Shown here: positions 39,126 to 48,493 of the stretch, in pieces
Numbering within the stretch: the first letter of the stretch is position 1
How the letters are laid out: each line of letters starts with the position of its first letter
Source of the DNA: Bradyrhizobium sp. CCGUVB4N
Lineage (GTDB): Bacteria; Pseudomonadota; Alphaproteobacteria; Rhizobiales; Xanthobacteraceae
Assembly: GCF_024199945.1 (NCBI RefSeq)
Contig: NZ_JANADP010000001.1
Coordinates: 5,270,001-5,334,000 of the forward strand
Direction: 5' to 3'
DNA length: 64,000 nt
The notes under the pieces: generated by a model
Database searches by the model: none
The model's input: only the letters and a program-made list of their open reading frames with translations
Told to the model about the DNA's origin: nothing
Made by a program: the position numbers and the translations under genes

Positions 39126-39980
39126 ATGGCTCAGTTTAGAGGGAAGATTGCTCTGGTGACCGGCGCCTCGTCGGGCATCGGCGAAGCCACCGCGGAGCGG
39201 CTCGCGAAGGCCGGCTACAAGGTCTACGGCACCAGCAGACGGGGAGCCCAGACAGGCCAGCGATCGTTCGAGATGCTGCCCCTCGATGTGACCAGCGATG
39301 AATCAGTGGAGGCTGCCGTAAGCGAAGTGGTGCGGCGCGATGGCCGCATCGATGTGCTCGTGAACAATGCCGGCTTCGGCGTCGCCCCCGCCGGCGCCGA
39401 AGAGAGCTCGATCGATCAGGCGCGGTCGATCTTCGAAACCAACTTTTTCGGGCTGGTCCGGATGACGCGCGCTGTCGTGCCGCACATGCGACGCCAGGGC
39501 AGCGGTCGCATCATCAACGTCGGATCTGTCCTCGGCTTCCTGCCGATGCCTTACGGCGCGCTCTATGCCGCGACCAAGCACGCGGTGGAGGGATATTCGG
39601 AATCGCTGGACCACGAGCTACGCACCCGGGGCATCCGGGTCTCGGTCATCGAGCCCGCGTACACGAAGACGCCATTCGACACGAACTTCATGGAGCCGGA
39701 TGCCAAGCTCGATGAGTACCGCGAAGCTCGTGCGGGCGTGAACAGGAGGGTGAAGGAGCTGATGGCGACGGCCGAGCTTCCGGGCGTCGTGGCCGAAACC
39801 GTGCTCACGGCGGCCGACGCGGCAAACCCGAAGGTCCGCTACGCGGCCGGCAAGCTCGCCAAGCGGCTGCGCTTCCTTCGCAGATTTGCGCCTGCCGGCT
39901 TGGTAGATGCCGGGATTCGAAAGGACCTGGGGCTCGACGCCAGGCATGTCGTGGCCTCCCGCCCCGCCCGAGCTTTCTGA
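39126..39980 (+). CDS. SDR family oxidoreductase
   Basis: A 284-residue SDR. KIALVTGASSGIGEATAERL is the dinucleotide loop and GTSRRGAQTG the Arg-rich segment that suggests NADP(H). LVNNAGFGVAPAGAEE, the catalytic Ser in INVGSVLGFLPMPYGALYAA and the YAATKHAVEGYSES motif are present. It belongs to the group with longer C-terminal ends (FLRRFAPAGLVDAGIRKDLG) often annotated as oxidoreductases. It is divergent from the TetR gene and followed by a quinone-oxidoreductase-like gene 61 bp downstream. The substrate is unknown. Confidence 0.88.
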   Translation: MAQFRGKIALVTGASSGIGEATAERLAKAGYKVYGTSRRGAQTGQRSFEMLPLDVTSDESVEAAVSEVVRRDGRIDVLVNNAGFGVAPAGAEESSIDQARSIFETNFFGLVRMTRAVVPHMRRQGSGRIINVGSVLGFLPMPYGALYAATKHAVEGYSESLDHELRTRGIRVSVIEPAYTKTPFDTNFMEPDAKLDEYREARAGVNRRVKELMATAELPGVVAETVLTAADAANPKVRYAAGKLAKRLRFLRRFAPAGLVDAGIRKDLGLDARHVVASRPARAF

Positions 39981-40041
39981 CGGGATGAACGAGCCACCGC
40001 CCCATACAGCCGCTCCCACAAAATCTTCGAAACAGCATCAC

Positions 40042-41046
40042 ATGAAAGCACTTGTCTTAAAGCGCTACGGCAAACCCGACCAAGTCACCTTCGCTGACAT
40101 TCCCCGGCCACAGCCTGGACCGGATGAGCTTCTCGTTCAGGTCCACGCGGCCGGCTTGAATCCTGTCGACAACATGATTGCGAAAGGACTGTTCAAGCCC
40201 GTCCTCCCGCTTCAGCTACCAGCCACGATGGGCAGCGATCTGTCTGGTGTCGTGGTGGAAGTCGGAAGCCGCGTGACCCGCTTCAAGCCGGGCGATGCCG
40301 TGTTCGCCAGTATCTTCGACCTGAGCGGCACCGGCGCACTCGCCGAACTCGCGCGTGTGCCCGAAAGCGCCGCCGCGCCCAAACCGGCAAATCTGGACTT
40401 CGTGCAAGCGGCCTCGATCCCGATGGTCGGCCTGACATCGTGGCAGGCCCTCAAGGAGCGAGCACAACTCAAGCCCGGCCAGAAGGTGTTCATCCCGGCA
40501 GGCGCCGGCGGCATCGGCACGTTCGCAATCCAGCTCGCGAAATATTTCGGGGCAAAAGTCGGGACGACAACGAGCACCGGGAACATCGACCTCGTGCGGA
40601 GCCTCGGGGCCGACGAGGTGGTCGATTACAAGACGCATCAATTTGAGGACGTGCTCCGAAACTACGACGCCGTACTGGGCACCGTCAGGGGCGATGCGAT
40701 CGAAAAATCGCTTCGGATATTGAAGGCCGGGAGCACCGTCGTCTCGCTGGTCGGACCGCCGGACGCCGCATTCGCGCGCGCCCGGGGCATGAACTTTCTC
40801 ATGGTGCTGGTGTTCGGGCTTCTCAGCCGCAAGATCATTCGCCTCGCCAGCAGACACGGCGTCGCCTATTCGTTCCTGTTCGTGCGTCCAGACGGCAGCC
40901 GGCTCGCGGAGATTGGCGGGCTTCTCGAAGCGGAAAGCATCCGGCCGGTGATCGACAAGGTTTTTCCGTTCGAACAGGCGAAGGACGCGCTTTCATATCT
41001 CGGCCAGGGACGAGCGAAGGGAAAGGTCGTCGTCCAGATGAGATAG
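40042..41046 (+). CDS. Zinc-free NADP-dependent alcohol dehydrogenase / quinone oxidoreductase-like protein
   Basis: A 334-residue MDR-superfamily reductase. The N-terminal domain starts MKALVLKRYGKPDQVTFADI and has PATMGSDLSGVVVEVGSRVT; the Cys and His zinc ligands of alcohol dehydrogenases are not seen, as in quinone oxidoreductases. The Rossmann loop is FIPAGAGGIGTFAIQLAKYF and GADEVVDYK follows. ATG 40042 was chosen as the family start; an ATG at 39985 would add 19 residues. With the upstream SDR it probably forms a TetR-controlled reductase pair. Confidence 0.86.
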   Translation: MKALVLKRYGKPDQVTFADIPRPQPGPDELLVQVHAAGLNPVDNMIAKGLFKPVLPLQLPATMGSDLSGVVVEVGSRVTRFKPGDAVFASIFDLSGTGALAELARVPESAAAPKPANLDFVQAASIPMVGLTSWQALKERAQLKPGQKVFIPAGAGGIGTFAIQLAKYFGAKVGTTTSTGNIDLVRSLGADEVVDYKTHQFEDVLRNYDAVLGTVRGDAIEKSLRILKAGSTVVSLVGPPDAAFARARGMNFLMVLVFGLLSRKIIRLASRHGVAYSFLFVRPDGSRLAEIGGLLEAESIRPVIDKVFPFEQAKDALSYLGQGRAKGKVVVQMR

Positions 41047-41060
41047 TGGCGTCGGCGACT

Positions 41061-42251
41061 CTATCCCTGGCTCGCCTGCCGCCCCTTCCGCATCGTCGCG
41101 AGCACGATGTCGGCGGCGAGCACGCTCGGCGATTTATTGCCGGTCGACATGATGGTGTCGAGCTGCGCGAAGGCTTCGACCTGTTGCTTGCGCATCGGTG
41201 TCTCCGCCAGCACCTCGGACAATGCGGCTGCGAGCTTCTCCGGCGTGCAGTCTTCCTGCAAGAATTCGGGGATCACGTCCTTGCCGATCACGAGATTGGC
41301 GAGGATCACCGAAGAGACCTGGATCGCGCGGCGCAGGATGAAGGCCTCCATCGCGCCGACGCGATAGGCCGTCACCATCGGAATGCCCGACAGCGCGAGC
41401 TCCAGCGTCACCGTGCCGGATTTCGCCAGCGCCGCGCGCGCGATCCGGAATGCGGCGCGCCTCTCGGCTTCGCCGACGACGATCTGCGGCTTGACCGGCC
41501 AGGTCGCGACGCCCGCGCGGACCGTGGCTTCGAGATGCGGCATTGTCGGCAGCATCAATTCGAACGCGCGGCCCTCGGCCTGCAATCGCCCGAGCGCGGC
41601 GCCGAACAGGCCGAGATGATGCCGGATCTCGCTGCGGCGGCTGCCCGGCAGCACCAGCAACACCGGCGGCTCGCCGGCGCGTCGCTTTTGCTCGTCGGGG
41701 TTCGGACGCAGCGACGGCAATTGCTCGATCAGGGGATGGCCGACATAGCTGCAGGGCGGCCCTTTCAGCTTGCGGTACTCCTCCGGCTCGAACGGCAGCA
41801 AACCCAGCACGTGATCGACATAGCCGAGCATCGCGCGCGCACGGCCCGGCCGCCAGGCCCAGACCGAGGGCGAGACGTAGTCGATCACCGGGATCGCCGG
41901 ATTCTTCGCGCGCACGCGGCGCGCAACACGATGGGTGAAATCGGGACTGTCGATGATGACCAGCGCGTCGGGCGCGGACTCGGTCACGGCATCCGCGGTC
42001 TCGCGGATCAATCGCAGGATCTTCGGCAGTTGCTGCATCACCGCGGCAAAGCCGACGATCGACAGCTCCTCGATGGGAAACAGCGTCTCGAGCCCCTCGC
42101 GTGCCATGGTGCGGCCGCCGACGCCCTCGAACTGCACGCCGTCGCCGAGGCGCTGGCGCAGCACCTTCATCAGCGCCGAGCCGAGCCGGTCGCCGGATTC
42201 CTCCGTCGCGATCAGGAAGATCTTCCGTTTGGGATTGCGGGTCTGCATCAC
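41061..42251 (-). CDS. lpxB: Lipid-A-disaccharide synthase
   Basis: Peripheral inner-membrane glycosyltransferase that joins UDP-2,3-diacylglucosamine and lipid X to make the disaccharide core of lipid A. Of its 396 residues the most telling are FLIATEESGDRLGSALMKVL, FEGVGGRTMAREGLE, DSPDFTHRVARRVR, YVSPSVWAWRPGRARAML, YVGHPLIEQ and LLVLPGSRRSEIRHHL. Its start overlaps the end of lpxI by four bases (ATGA), so the two are coupled. It is the last gene of the envelope cluster, converging on the quinone-oxidoreductase-like gene. Confidence 0.96.
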   Translation of the reverse strand: MMQTRNPKRKIFLIATEESGDRLGSALMKVLRQRLGDGVQFEGVGGRTMAREGLETLFPIEELSIVGFAAVMQQLPKILRLIRETADAVTESAPDALVIIDSPDFTHRVARRVRAKNPAIPVIDYVSPSVWAWRPGRARAMLGYVDHVLGLLPFEPEEYRKLKGPPCSYVGHPLIEQLPSLRPNPDEQKRRAGEPPVLLVLPGSRRSEIRHHLGLFGAALGRLQAEGRAFELMLPTMPHLEATVRAGVATWPVKPQIVVGEAERRAAFRIARAALAKSGTVTLELALSGIPMVTAYRVGAMEAFILRRAIQVSSVILANLVIGKDVIPEFLQEDCTPEKLAAALSEVLAETPMRKQQVEAFAQLDTIMSTGNKSPSVLAADIVLATMRKGRQASQG

Positions 42252-43117
42252 GCGGGCAGACCGACGACGAAGAGATATTTGGCGTCGGCGAGCCCGATCA
42301 TCGCCTGCGGCTCGGCGGCGATGGTGTTGCCGGCGATGACGGCGACACCGGCAAGGCCGGCCTTGGCGACGCCCTCGATCGTGCGCGCGCCGATCGTCGG
42401 CAGGTCGAAGCGAAGATCCTGGCCGCTCTTCGGCGCCTTCACCAGCACGCCACGCCCCGTGGCGGCACGGATACGGCCCTCCTCGCGCAGCCGCGCCACG
42501 CGCGCCAGCAGCGCATCAGTGCCCTCGATGTCCTCGACAGCCACCACATGGCCGTCGATCACCACGGCGGCCTGCCCGATGTCGAACGGACCGAGCGCGG
42601 TGAGCACCGCGCGTCCGCGTTCGATGTCGCCCTTGGCATTGTCGGCCGGCCAGGCGCGCGTGATGCAGCCCTCGGGCATCAGCAGGTCGGGCGCGACGTC
42701 CTTGATGCCGACCATGCGAAAGCCGCCTTGCTCGAGAATGCGCCCGACACTGGACAGCAGATGATCGTCGCCGCCGCGGAAGGCGCGGATGACGTTGCCG
42801 AGCAGCCGCAACGTCGTGAAGTCGAACCGGATCTCCGTGAGTGACGGCCGCACCAGGGTGCCGATGAAGATCAGGTCGCGGCAGCCTTCCTCGCGGAACA
42901 GCCGCATGGCGCGGCCGAGCTGACCGACCGAGATCCAGCGGTGGCGGAATTTTTCCGCCTGCGCCGGATCGCAGGCGCCTCGCAACGGAAACAGCACCGG
43001 CGTAATGCCGCGCGCCGCAAGCGACTCGGCCACTGCGAACGGCATCGCGCCACCGCCAGCGACGACACCGACCGGTGATAAAATCCCTGGAGCCGCCGAT
43101 GTCATGTCCGCGGCCAT
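42248..43117 (-). CDS. lpxI: UDP-2,3-diacylglucosamine diphosphatase LpxI
   Basis: Makes lipid X from UDP-2,3-diacylglucosamine in lineages that lack LpxH. The sequence has the LpxI/DUF1009 features: SPVGVVAGGGAMPFAVAESL, LIFIGTLVRPSLTEIRFD, RAFRGGDDHLLSSVGRILE, APDLLMPEGCIT, VVIDGHVVAVEDIEGTDAL and VLVKAPKSGQDLRFDLPTIG. The ATG at 43117, seven bases after the lpxA stop, gives 289 residues; ATG 43105 is an alternative. It lies between lpxA and lpxB, the usual alphaproteobacterial order. Confidence 0.94.
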   Translation of the reverse strand: MAADMTSAAPGILSPVGVVAGGGAMPFAVAESLAARGITPVLFPLRGACDPAQAEKFRHRWISVGQLGRAMRLFREEGCRDLIFIGTLVRPSLTEIRFDFTTLRLLGNVIRAFRGGDDHLLSSVGRILEQGGFRMVGIKDVAPDLLMPEGCITRAWPADNAKGDIERGRAVLTALGPFDIGQAAVVIDGHVVAVEDIEGTDALLARVARLREEGRIRAATGRGVLVKAPKSGQDLRFDLPTIGARTIEGVAKAGLAGVAVIAGNTIAAEPQAMIGLADAKYLFVVGLPA

Positions 43118-43124
43118 CCCGGCG

Positions 43125-43919
43125 TCACTTCTCGATGGTGGGAAGACAGAGCGGACGCTTGCCCTTGCCGATGAAGCCGAGGATTTCGGCGATCGCCGGA
43201 TCTTCGCTCTCGAGGGACCGCACCGCCTCCAGCCGCTCGGCGAACGTGCCGGAGCCATGGAAGAGTTTCTGGTAGAATGCACGCACGGTTGCGAGGCGCT
43301 GCCGGGTGAATTTGCGCCGCTTCATGCCGATGAGGTTGAGGCTCTCCAGCACCGCATATTGGCCGTTGGCGAGCCCGTACGGGATGATGTCGTCGCGCAC
43401 GCCCGAGAGGCCGCCGACCATCACATAGGACCCGATGCGCGTGAACTGGTGCACCGCGGACAGCCCGCCGATATAGACGGCATCGCCGATCTCGCAATGG
43501 CCACCGAGCGTCGCCGAGGTCGCGAAGATCGCGTTGTTGCCGACCATGCAGTCGTGGCCGACATGGCTGTTGTTCATGAAGTAACCGTCGTTGCCGACGC
43601 GCGTCTTGCCGCCGCCCTTGACGGTGCCGACGTTCATGGTCGCACCTTCGCGGATGGTGCAGCCGGAACCGATGTCGAGCGTGGTCGGCTCGCCCTTGTA
43701 GCTGAGGTCCTGCGGCGCGCCGCCGAGCACCGCGAACGGCGAGATCACGCAATTGTCCCCGACCGAGGTATGGCCGATGACGGTGACCTGTCCGAGCAGC
43801 TTGCAATTGGCCCCGATCCGGGCGTTGCGACCAATGATGCAAAAGGGCCCGATCTCGGTGCCCTCGCCGATCACGGCGCCGTCTTCCACCCGTGCGGTGG
43901 GGTCGATCTTACTCATCAA
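43125..43919 (-). CDS. lpxA: UDP-N-acetylglucosamine acyltransferase
   Basis: First enzyme of lipid A synthesis, adding a 3-hydroxyacyl chain to the 3-OH of UDP-GlcNAc. The 264 residues form a left-handed beta-helix with hexapeptide repeats (IDPTARVEDGAVIGEGTEIG, GPFCIIGRNARIGANCKLL). The catalytic His lies in YFMNNSHVGHDCMVGNNAIF. The C-terminal helical part has LNLIGMKRRKFTRQRLATVR. It lies 184 bp after fabZ and just before lpxI. Confidence 0.96.
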   Translation of the reverse strand: MMSKIDPTARVEDGAVIGEGTEIGPFCIIGRNARIGANCKLLGQVTVIGHTSVGDNCVISPFAVLGGAPQDLSYKGEPTTLDIGSGCTIREGATMNVGTVKGGGKTRVGNDGYFMNNSHVGHDCMVGNNAIFATSATLGGHCEIGDAVYIGGLSAVHQFTRIGSYVMVGGLSGVRDDIIPYGLANGQYAVLESLNLIGMKRRKFTRQRLATVRAFYQKLFHGSGTFAERLEAVRSLESEDPAIAEILGFIGKGKRPLCLPTIEK

Positions 43920-44103
43920 GCGATCTTACTAATCAAGAAGGTCTGACTATGTGTTGAACTTGCTCGGCTTTCCGGTGGTTAGCGCGACTGCGCCCGATCT
44001 GTCCAGTGACGTATGATCTCGGCGTGTTTCAGAGAGCGGCTGAAGAAGCCACGCCACTGCATCAACGACCTCATCCAACACTTGAACGGGCGGCGCGCCC
44101 CAA

Positions 44104-44565
44104 TCAGTCGGTCAACATGGCTCCGACATCGGCTTCGGCGACGACTTGACCATTGACCTTGGCATCGCCGTGAAACCACCACATCGCCTTGCGGCGGCCA
44201 ACCGAGCGCATGTGATACTCGATGGTGTCGCCGGGCAGCACGGGCTTGCGGAATTTGCACTTGTCGATGGTGAGGAAATACACCGCGCGCGGCTTCTCGG
44301 TGCCCTCGACCGACTTGATGCCGATCACGCCGGCGGTCTGCGCCATCGCCTCGATCATCATCACGCCCGGATAGACCGGACGTTCGGGGAAATGGCCCTG
44401 GAAGGCCGGCTCGTTGAAGGTGACGTTCTTGATGCCGATGCCGCTGTAATCGGCCCGGATGTTGATCACCCGGTCGATCAGGAGCATCGGAAAGCGGTGC
44501 GGCAGCGTCTGGAGGATCGCATTGATATCCACCAGCTCGAATTTCACAGGTGATTCCGCCGTCAT
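44104..44565 (-). CDS. fabZ: 3-hydroxyacyl-ACP dehydratase FabZ
   Basis: Dehydrates 3-hydroxyacyl-ACP in fatty-acid elongation and so competes with LpxA and LpxD for the same acyl donors. The 153-residue hot-dog protein has LPHRFPMLLIDRVINI (catalytic His), FNEPAFQGHFPERPVYPGVM (catalytic Glu region) and EAMAQTAGVIGI. ATG 44565 overlaps the lpxD stop by four bases, which fixes the start. It is co-transcribed with lpxD, a conserved pairing. Confidence 0.96.
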   Translation of the reverse strand: MTAESPVKFELVDINAILQTLPHRFPMLLIDRVINIRADYSGIGIKNVTFNEPAFQGHFPERPVYPGVMMIEAMAQTAGVIGIKSVEGTEKPRAVYFLTIDKCKFRKPVLPGDTIEYHMRSVGRRKAMWWFHGDAKVNGQVVAEADVGAMLTD

Positions 44566-45629
44566 TCCCGTCCCTCGTCCTTCGGATCGGCCTTGCTGTC
44601 GCGTACCAGGCGCTCCACCGCGATGATTTCCTTGAACCATTGTTTGGTCGGCTTGGCAAAAAATCCACCCCAGCGACCATTCGGCGGGATGTCGTCCTTG
44701 ACCCCGCTCATCGCGGTGACCTGGGCCCCATCACCGATCTTGAGGTGATTGTTGATGCCAACCTTTGCTCCCAGCGCCACGTTGTCGCCGATCGTCAGGC
44801 TGCCCGCGAGCCCGATCTGGGCCGCCAGCAGGCAGTTCCGGCCGATCGTCACATTGTGGCCGATCTGGACCTGATTGTCGATTTTGGTGCCCTCCCCGAT
44901 CATGGTGTCCCGCAGGGAGCCGCGATCGATGGTGGTGCCGGCGCCGACTTCCACATTGTTCTGGATCAGCACGCGGCCGGTCTGGGGCACTTTCAGATGC
45001 CCTTCGGGGCCGAAGAAGATGAAGCCGTAGCCGTCCTGGCCGATCGAGCAGCCGGGGTGGATCAGCACGTTGTTGCCGATCAGTGCGCACTGGATTGCCG
45101 TGCGGGCGCCGACATTGCAGTCCCGCCCGATCTTGACGCCCGGACCAAGAACCACGCCGGCGCCGATCACGGTGCCGCTGCCGATCTCGACATCCGGACC
45201 GATAACGGTCAGCGGCTCGACGATGACATCGTCCTCCAGCCGCGCCGACGGGTCGATGATGGCCGATGGCGCAATGCCGTCATTGCCGAACCAGGACTGT
45301 GGGCGCAGCGCATCGCCATGCCATTCCCGGGCGATCCCGACAAAGGCACGGAACGGCTGCGCCACCCGCAGCACGGCCACGTGCGCGGGCACCTGGGCCT
45401 CGAAGCGCGGGCTCACCAGACAGGCGCCGGCCTTGGTCGCCTTGAGCTCATCGGCGTATTTGAGGTTGTCGAAGAACGCCAGATGCATCGGGCCGGCTTC
45501 GTCCAGCGAAGCAAGACCGGTGATAACATGACCGCCCCTGACAGGGTCGACCAGTTGCGCCTTGGTCAGCGCGGCGATGTCGGCCAGCGTCGAGGCCGGC
45601 GGCTTTTTGAAGAAGGTCGGCTGCGCCAT
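44562..45629 (-). CDS. lpxD: UDP-3-O-(3-hydroxymyristoyl)glucosamine N-acyltransferase
   Basis: Third acylation-pathway enzyme of lipid A synthesis, adding the N-linked hydroxyacyl chain. Its 355 residues have an N-terminal uridine-binding domain and then the hexapeptide beta-helix (IIDPSARLEDDVIVEPLTVI, GPGVKIGRDCNVGARTAIQC). The catalytic His lies in NQVQIGHNVTIGRNCLLAAQ. A C-terminal helix follows. It lies 155 bp downstream of bamA, with a nested hairpin between them, and overlaps fabZ. Confidence 0.96.
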   Translation of the reverse strand: MAQPTFFKKPPASTLADIAALTKAQLVDPVRGGHVITGLASLDEAGPMHLAFFDNLKYADELKATKAGACLVSPRFEAQVPAHVAVLRVAQPFRAFVGIAREWHGDALRPQSWFGNDGIAPSAIIDPSARLEDDVIVEPLTVIGPDVEIGSGTVIGAGVVLGPGVKIGRDCNVGARTAIQCALIGNNVLIHPGCSIGQDGYGFIFFGPEGHLKVPQTGRVLIQNNVEVGAGTTIDRGSLRDTMIGEGTKIDNQVQIGHNVTIGRNCLLAAQIGLAGSLTIGDNVALGAKVGINNHLKIGDGAQVTAMSGVKDDIPPNGRWGGFFAKPTKQWFKEIIAVERLVRDSKADPKDEGRE

Positions 45630-45720
45630 TCCACCCCGTCGCGGTCCGGCTTCGGCATGAAGCGATCAGGCCGCATCATGCCTTATCTCATGGATTGAGC
45701 GTGATCTTTTTGGCGATCAA

Positions 45721-45757
45721 CCCCCAGGGAATTCCCGGAAGGGAACTCCCAAGGGGG
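45721..45757 (-). terminator. Nested hairpin between bamA and lpxD
   Basis: CCCCC (45721-45725) pairs with GGGGG (45753-45757), GGGA (45727-45730) with TCCC (45747-45750), and TTCCC (45732-45736) with GGGAA (45741-45745) around a GGAA loop. It starts 27 bp after the bamA stop on the minus strand. No U-run follows, so it is more likely an attenuator or a processing and stability element than a strong terminator. Confidence 0.5.
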
Positions 45758-45784
45758 CCAGATCATCATGCCCTGTTGATCGAA

Positions 45785-48319
45785 TTAGAACGAGGTGCCG
45801 CCGCCGAACCGGAATTCCTGCACGCGGTCATTCTTGCCCTTGGTGAGCGGCACTGCGTAGTCGAAGCGCAGCGGACCGAACGGCGAGGCCCAGATCAGAC
45901 CGACACCGACCGACGACCGGACCACATTGCCATTGTCATACACCAGGCCGGTACAAGTTCCGGTCGTAGCCGGGTTGATGGTCGAAGGCGTGCAGTTCGA
46001 GTTCTTGGTCGTGGTCATTTCGTTGGTCAACGACCACGTCGTCGGGCCCTGATAGTCGAAGAGACCGCCGGCGTCGGCGTAGACAGCGCCCTTCAGACCC
46101 ACTTCCTTCGGAAGGAACCAGAACGGCATCTGCAATTCCAGCGAAGCGCCCCAATATTTGGTGCCGCCAATTGCGTCCTGCGTACCATAGGGATTCAAGT
46201 CGCGCGGACCGATGCCGTTCGGCGCGAAGCCGCGGACGAGGTTCGGACCCATCTGGAAGTGATCCAGCATGCGCAGATCGCTGCTGCCGACCTTGTTCAG
46301 GACACCGCCCTGAAGATGGACCACACCGACGAGGTCCGACACCAGCGATTGGTAGTACTTCGCATCGGCCACGGTCTTCAGGTAGGAGACGTCGCCGCCG
46401 ACGCCGGCGAAGTCCTGCCTGAAGTCGACGAGCAGGCCGTCGGTCGGGTTCTTGTTGTTGTCCAGCGTGTTGTAGGTCAGCGTGTAGCCAAGCGCCGAGG
46501 TCAGCGTCTTGCCGCCCGCAAGTTCCTTGCGGACCGGGAGCGACGCTTCACCATCACCGTAGCAGCCGAGGCCGTTGGTCGAGGTCAGATCAATGCCATT
46601 GACGGCAGCGAAGGCCGGGCTCGGGTTGAACGCCGACGAGCCGAGCACGTTGTTACAGTTCGCCAGGTTGGACGGCAGCGTGATTTCCTGCCGGTAGATC
46701 GAGTAGCGCAGCTGGAGCGACAGATCCTCGCGCAGCTGGAAGCCGAGCCGCGGGCTGAAGCCCAGCGTCTTGGTGCCGTAGGAGATGTAGCTGTTGGACA
46801 GCTGGGTGCGCTGATAGAGGTCGAGGCCCAGCGCGACCCGGTAGTCGAGCAGGTACGGCTCGACGAACGACAGCGAATAGCCGCGGGCGTACTGGCCGTA
46901 GGTGACCGACGCCTTGGCGAACAGGCCGCGGCCAAGCAGGTTGCGCTCGGAGACAGAGACTTCGGCCAGCGCACCGTCGGTCGTGGAGTAACCGCCGGAG
47001 ACCGAGAAGTCGCCGGTCGACTTCTCTTCGAGATCGACGATCAGGACCACGCGATCGCTGGACGAGCCGGGCTCCGTCGTGATCTTCACGGTCTTGAAGT
47101 AGTCGAGGTTCTTCAGGCGGCGCTCGGCGCGATCGACCAGCGCACGGTTGTAGGCATCGCCCTCGGACAGGTCGAACTCGCGACGGATCACGTAGTCACG
47201 GGTACGGGTGTTTCCGCGGATGTTGATGCGCTCGATATAAGTGCGCGGGCCTTCGTCGACGTTGAACACGACGGCGACGGTGTGCGCATCGAAATTGCGG
47301 TCGCCGCCCGGACGCACCACTGCGAAGGCATAGCCGCGGCGCGACGCCTCGATCTGCATGTCCTCGACCGATTTCTCGACCGATTCCACGTTATAGAGCG
47401 AGCCGACATTGACGCGCGAGAAGCTGCGCAGCGTGCTCGGGTCGAAGTTCGGGATGCTGGTGCGGAAATCGACGGAGCCAACGCGGTATTGCTGGCCTTC
47501 CTCGATCTTGAAGGTGACGTTGAAGCCCTTCTTCTCCGGATCGTATTCCGTGAGCGCGGCAACGACCTGAACGTCGGCGAAGCCGTTCTTCAGGTAGAAG
47601 CGGCGAATCAGGTCACGGTCGGCCTCGACGCGGTCCGGATCGTAGATGTCACCGCTTGAGAGGAAGCTCAGCAGGTTCGATTCGTGGGTCTTGATGACGT
47701 CCCGGAGGCGGTAGGACGAGAACGCGTTGTTGCCGACGAACTCGATCGACTTGACGCCGGTCTTGGCACCTTCGTTGACCGTGAAGACGAGATCGACGCG
47801 GTTGTTCGGCTGCTCGATGATCTCCGGCGTGACGGTCACGTCATAACGGCCGGAGCGGCGATAGATTTCGGCGATTCGCAGCGTGTCCGACTGCACCATG
47901 GCGCGCGAGAACGTGCCGCGGGCCTTGGACTGGACTTCGGCGGTGAGCTGCTCGTCCTTGATCTTCTTGTTGCCTTCGAACGCGATGCGCCCGATCACCG
48001 GGTTTTCCACCACGGAAACGACGATCTGACCGCCTGCGCCGCGGTTGATCTTCACGTCCTGGAACAGGCCGGTTTCGATCAGCGCCTTGAGGCCGTCATC
48101 GATGGCGCCCTGATCGAGGCGGCCACCGGGGCCGGGCTTGAAATAGGAGCGGATCGTCTCCACCTCGACACGGCGATTCCCCTCGACGGAGATCGACTGC
48201 ACGGTCTGAGCGAGCGCAGACGAAGACACAAAACCAGCCCCAACCGGGGCAAACACCGGCGCGCCGAACAAGATCAGGGTTGCGAGCAAGCCCCCCCGGA
48301 GTCGCAGTCCAAACTTCAT
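45785..48319 (-). CDS. bamA: Outer membrane protein assembly factor BamA
   Basis: Core of the BAM complex that inserts beta-barrel proteins into the outer membrane. From ATG 48319 it has 844 residues. A signal peptide (MKFGLRLRGGLLATLILFGA, cleaved after SSALAQ) is followed by five POTRA domains, for example VQSISVEGNRRVEVETIRSY and VKSIEFVGNNAFSSYRLRDV. The 16-stranded C-terminal barrel has the RGF motif in LVRGFAPNGIGPRDL and ends in FRFGGGTSF with the terminal aromatic residue. It lies between rseP and lpxD. No skp gene is found between bamA and lpxD, unlike in E. coli. Confidence 0.96.
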   Translation of the reverse strand: MKFGLRLRGGLLATLILFGAPVFAPVGAGFVSSSALAQTVQSISVEGNRRVEVETIRSYFKPGPGGRLDQGAIDDGLKALIETGLFQDVKINRGAGGQIVVSVVENPVIGRIAFEGNKKIKDEQLTAEVQSKARGTFSRAMVQSDTLRIAEIYRRSGRYDVTVTPEIIEQPNNRVDLVFTVNEGAKTGVKSIEFVGNNAFSSYRLRDVIKTHESNLLSFLSSGDIYDPDRVEADRDLIRRFYLKNGFADVQVVAALTEYDPEKKGFNVTFKIEEGQQYRVGSVDFRTSIPNFDPSTLRSFSRVNVGSLYNVESVEKSVEDMQIEASRRGYAFAVVRPGGDRNFDAHTVAVVFNVDEGPRTYIERINIRGNTRTRDYVIRREFDLSEGDAYNRALVDRAERRLKNLDYFKTVKITTEPGSSSDRVVLIVDLEEKSTGDFSVSGGYSTTDGALAEVSVSERNLLGRGLFAKASVTYGQYARGYSLSFVEPYLLDYRVALGLDLYQRTQLSNSYISYGTKTLGFSPRLGFQLREDLSLQLRYSIYRQEITLPSNLANCNNVLGSSAFNPSPAFAAVNGIDLTSTNGLGCYGDGEASLPVRKELAGGKTLTSALGYTLTYNTLDNNKNPTDGLLVDFRQDFAGVGGDVSYLKTVADAKYYQSLVSDLVGVVHLQGGVLNKVGSSDLRMLDHFQMGPNLVRGFAPNGIGPRDLNPYGTQDAIGGTKYWGASLELQMPFWFLPKEVGLKGAVYADAGGLFDYQGPTTWSLTNEMTTTKNSNCTPSTINPATTGTCTGLVYDNGNVVRSSVGVGLIWASPFGPLRFDYAVPLTKGKNDRVQEFRFGGGTSF

Positions 48320-48493
48320 GCGCAACGCGCCCTTATCAACGTACCAGACCCAACCCCAAAGCCGGTCTGGGAGATTCCCCAAGTTCTAGCCGCTTGTAGC
48401 CAATTTCACCGACGCCGCAAACGGCCGAGCGCGCCGCAATTTCAATTTCATTCCAAGACGTTGCTCAACAGCAACGCCACAAAAAAGCCCCTA

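Noticed and set aside
45695..47659. A 654-codon plus-strand frame opposite bamA, and a further 604-codon one at 47684-49498
   Set aside because: Both lie over bamA and rseP, which are unambiguous; neither has a domain or a plausible start signal.
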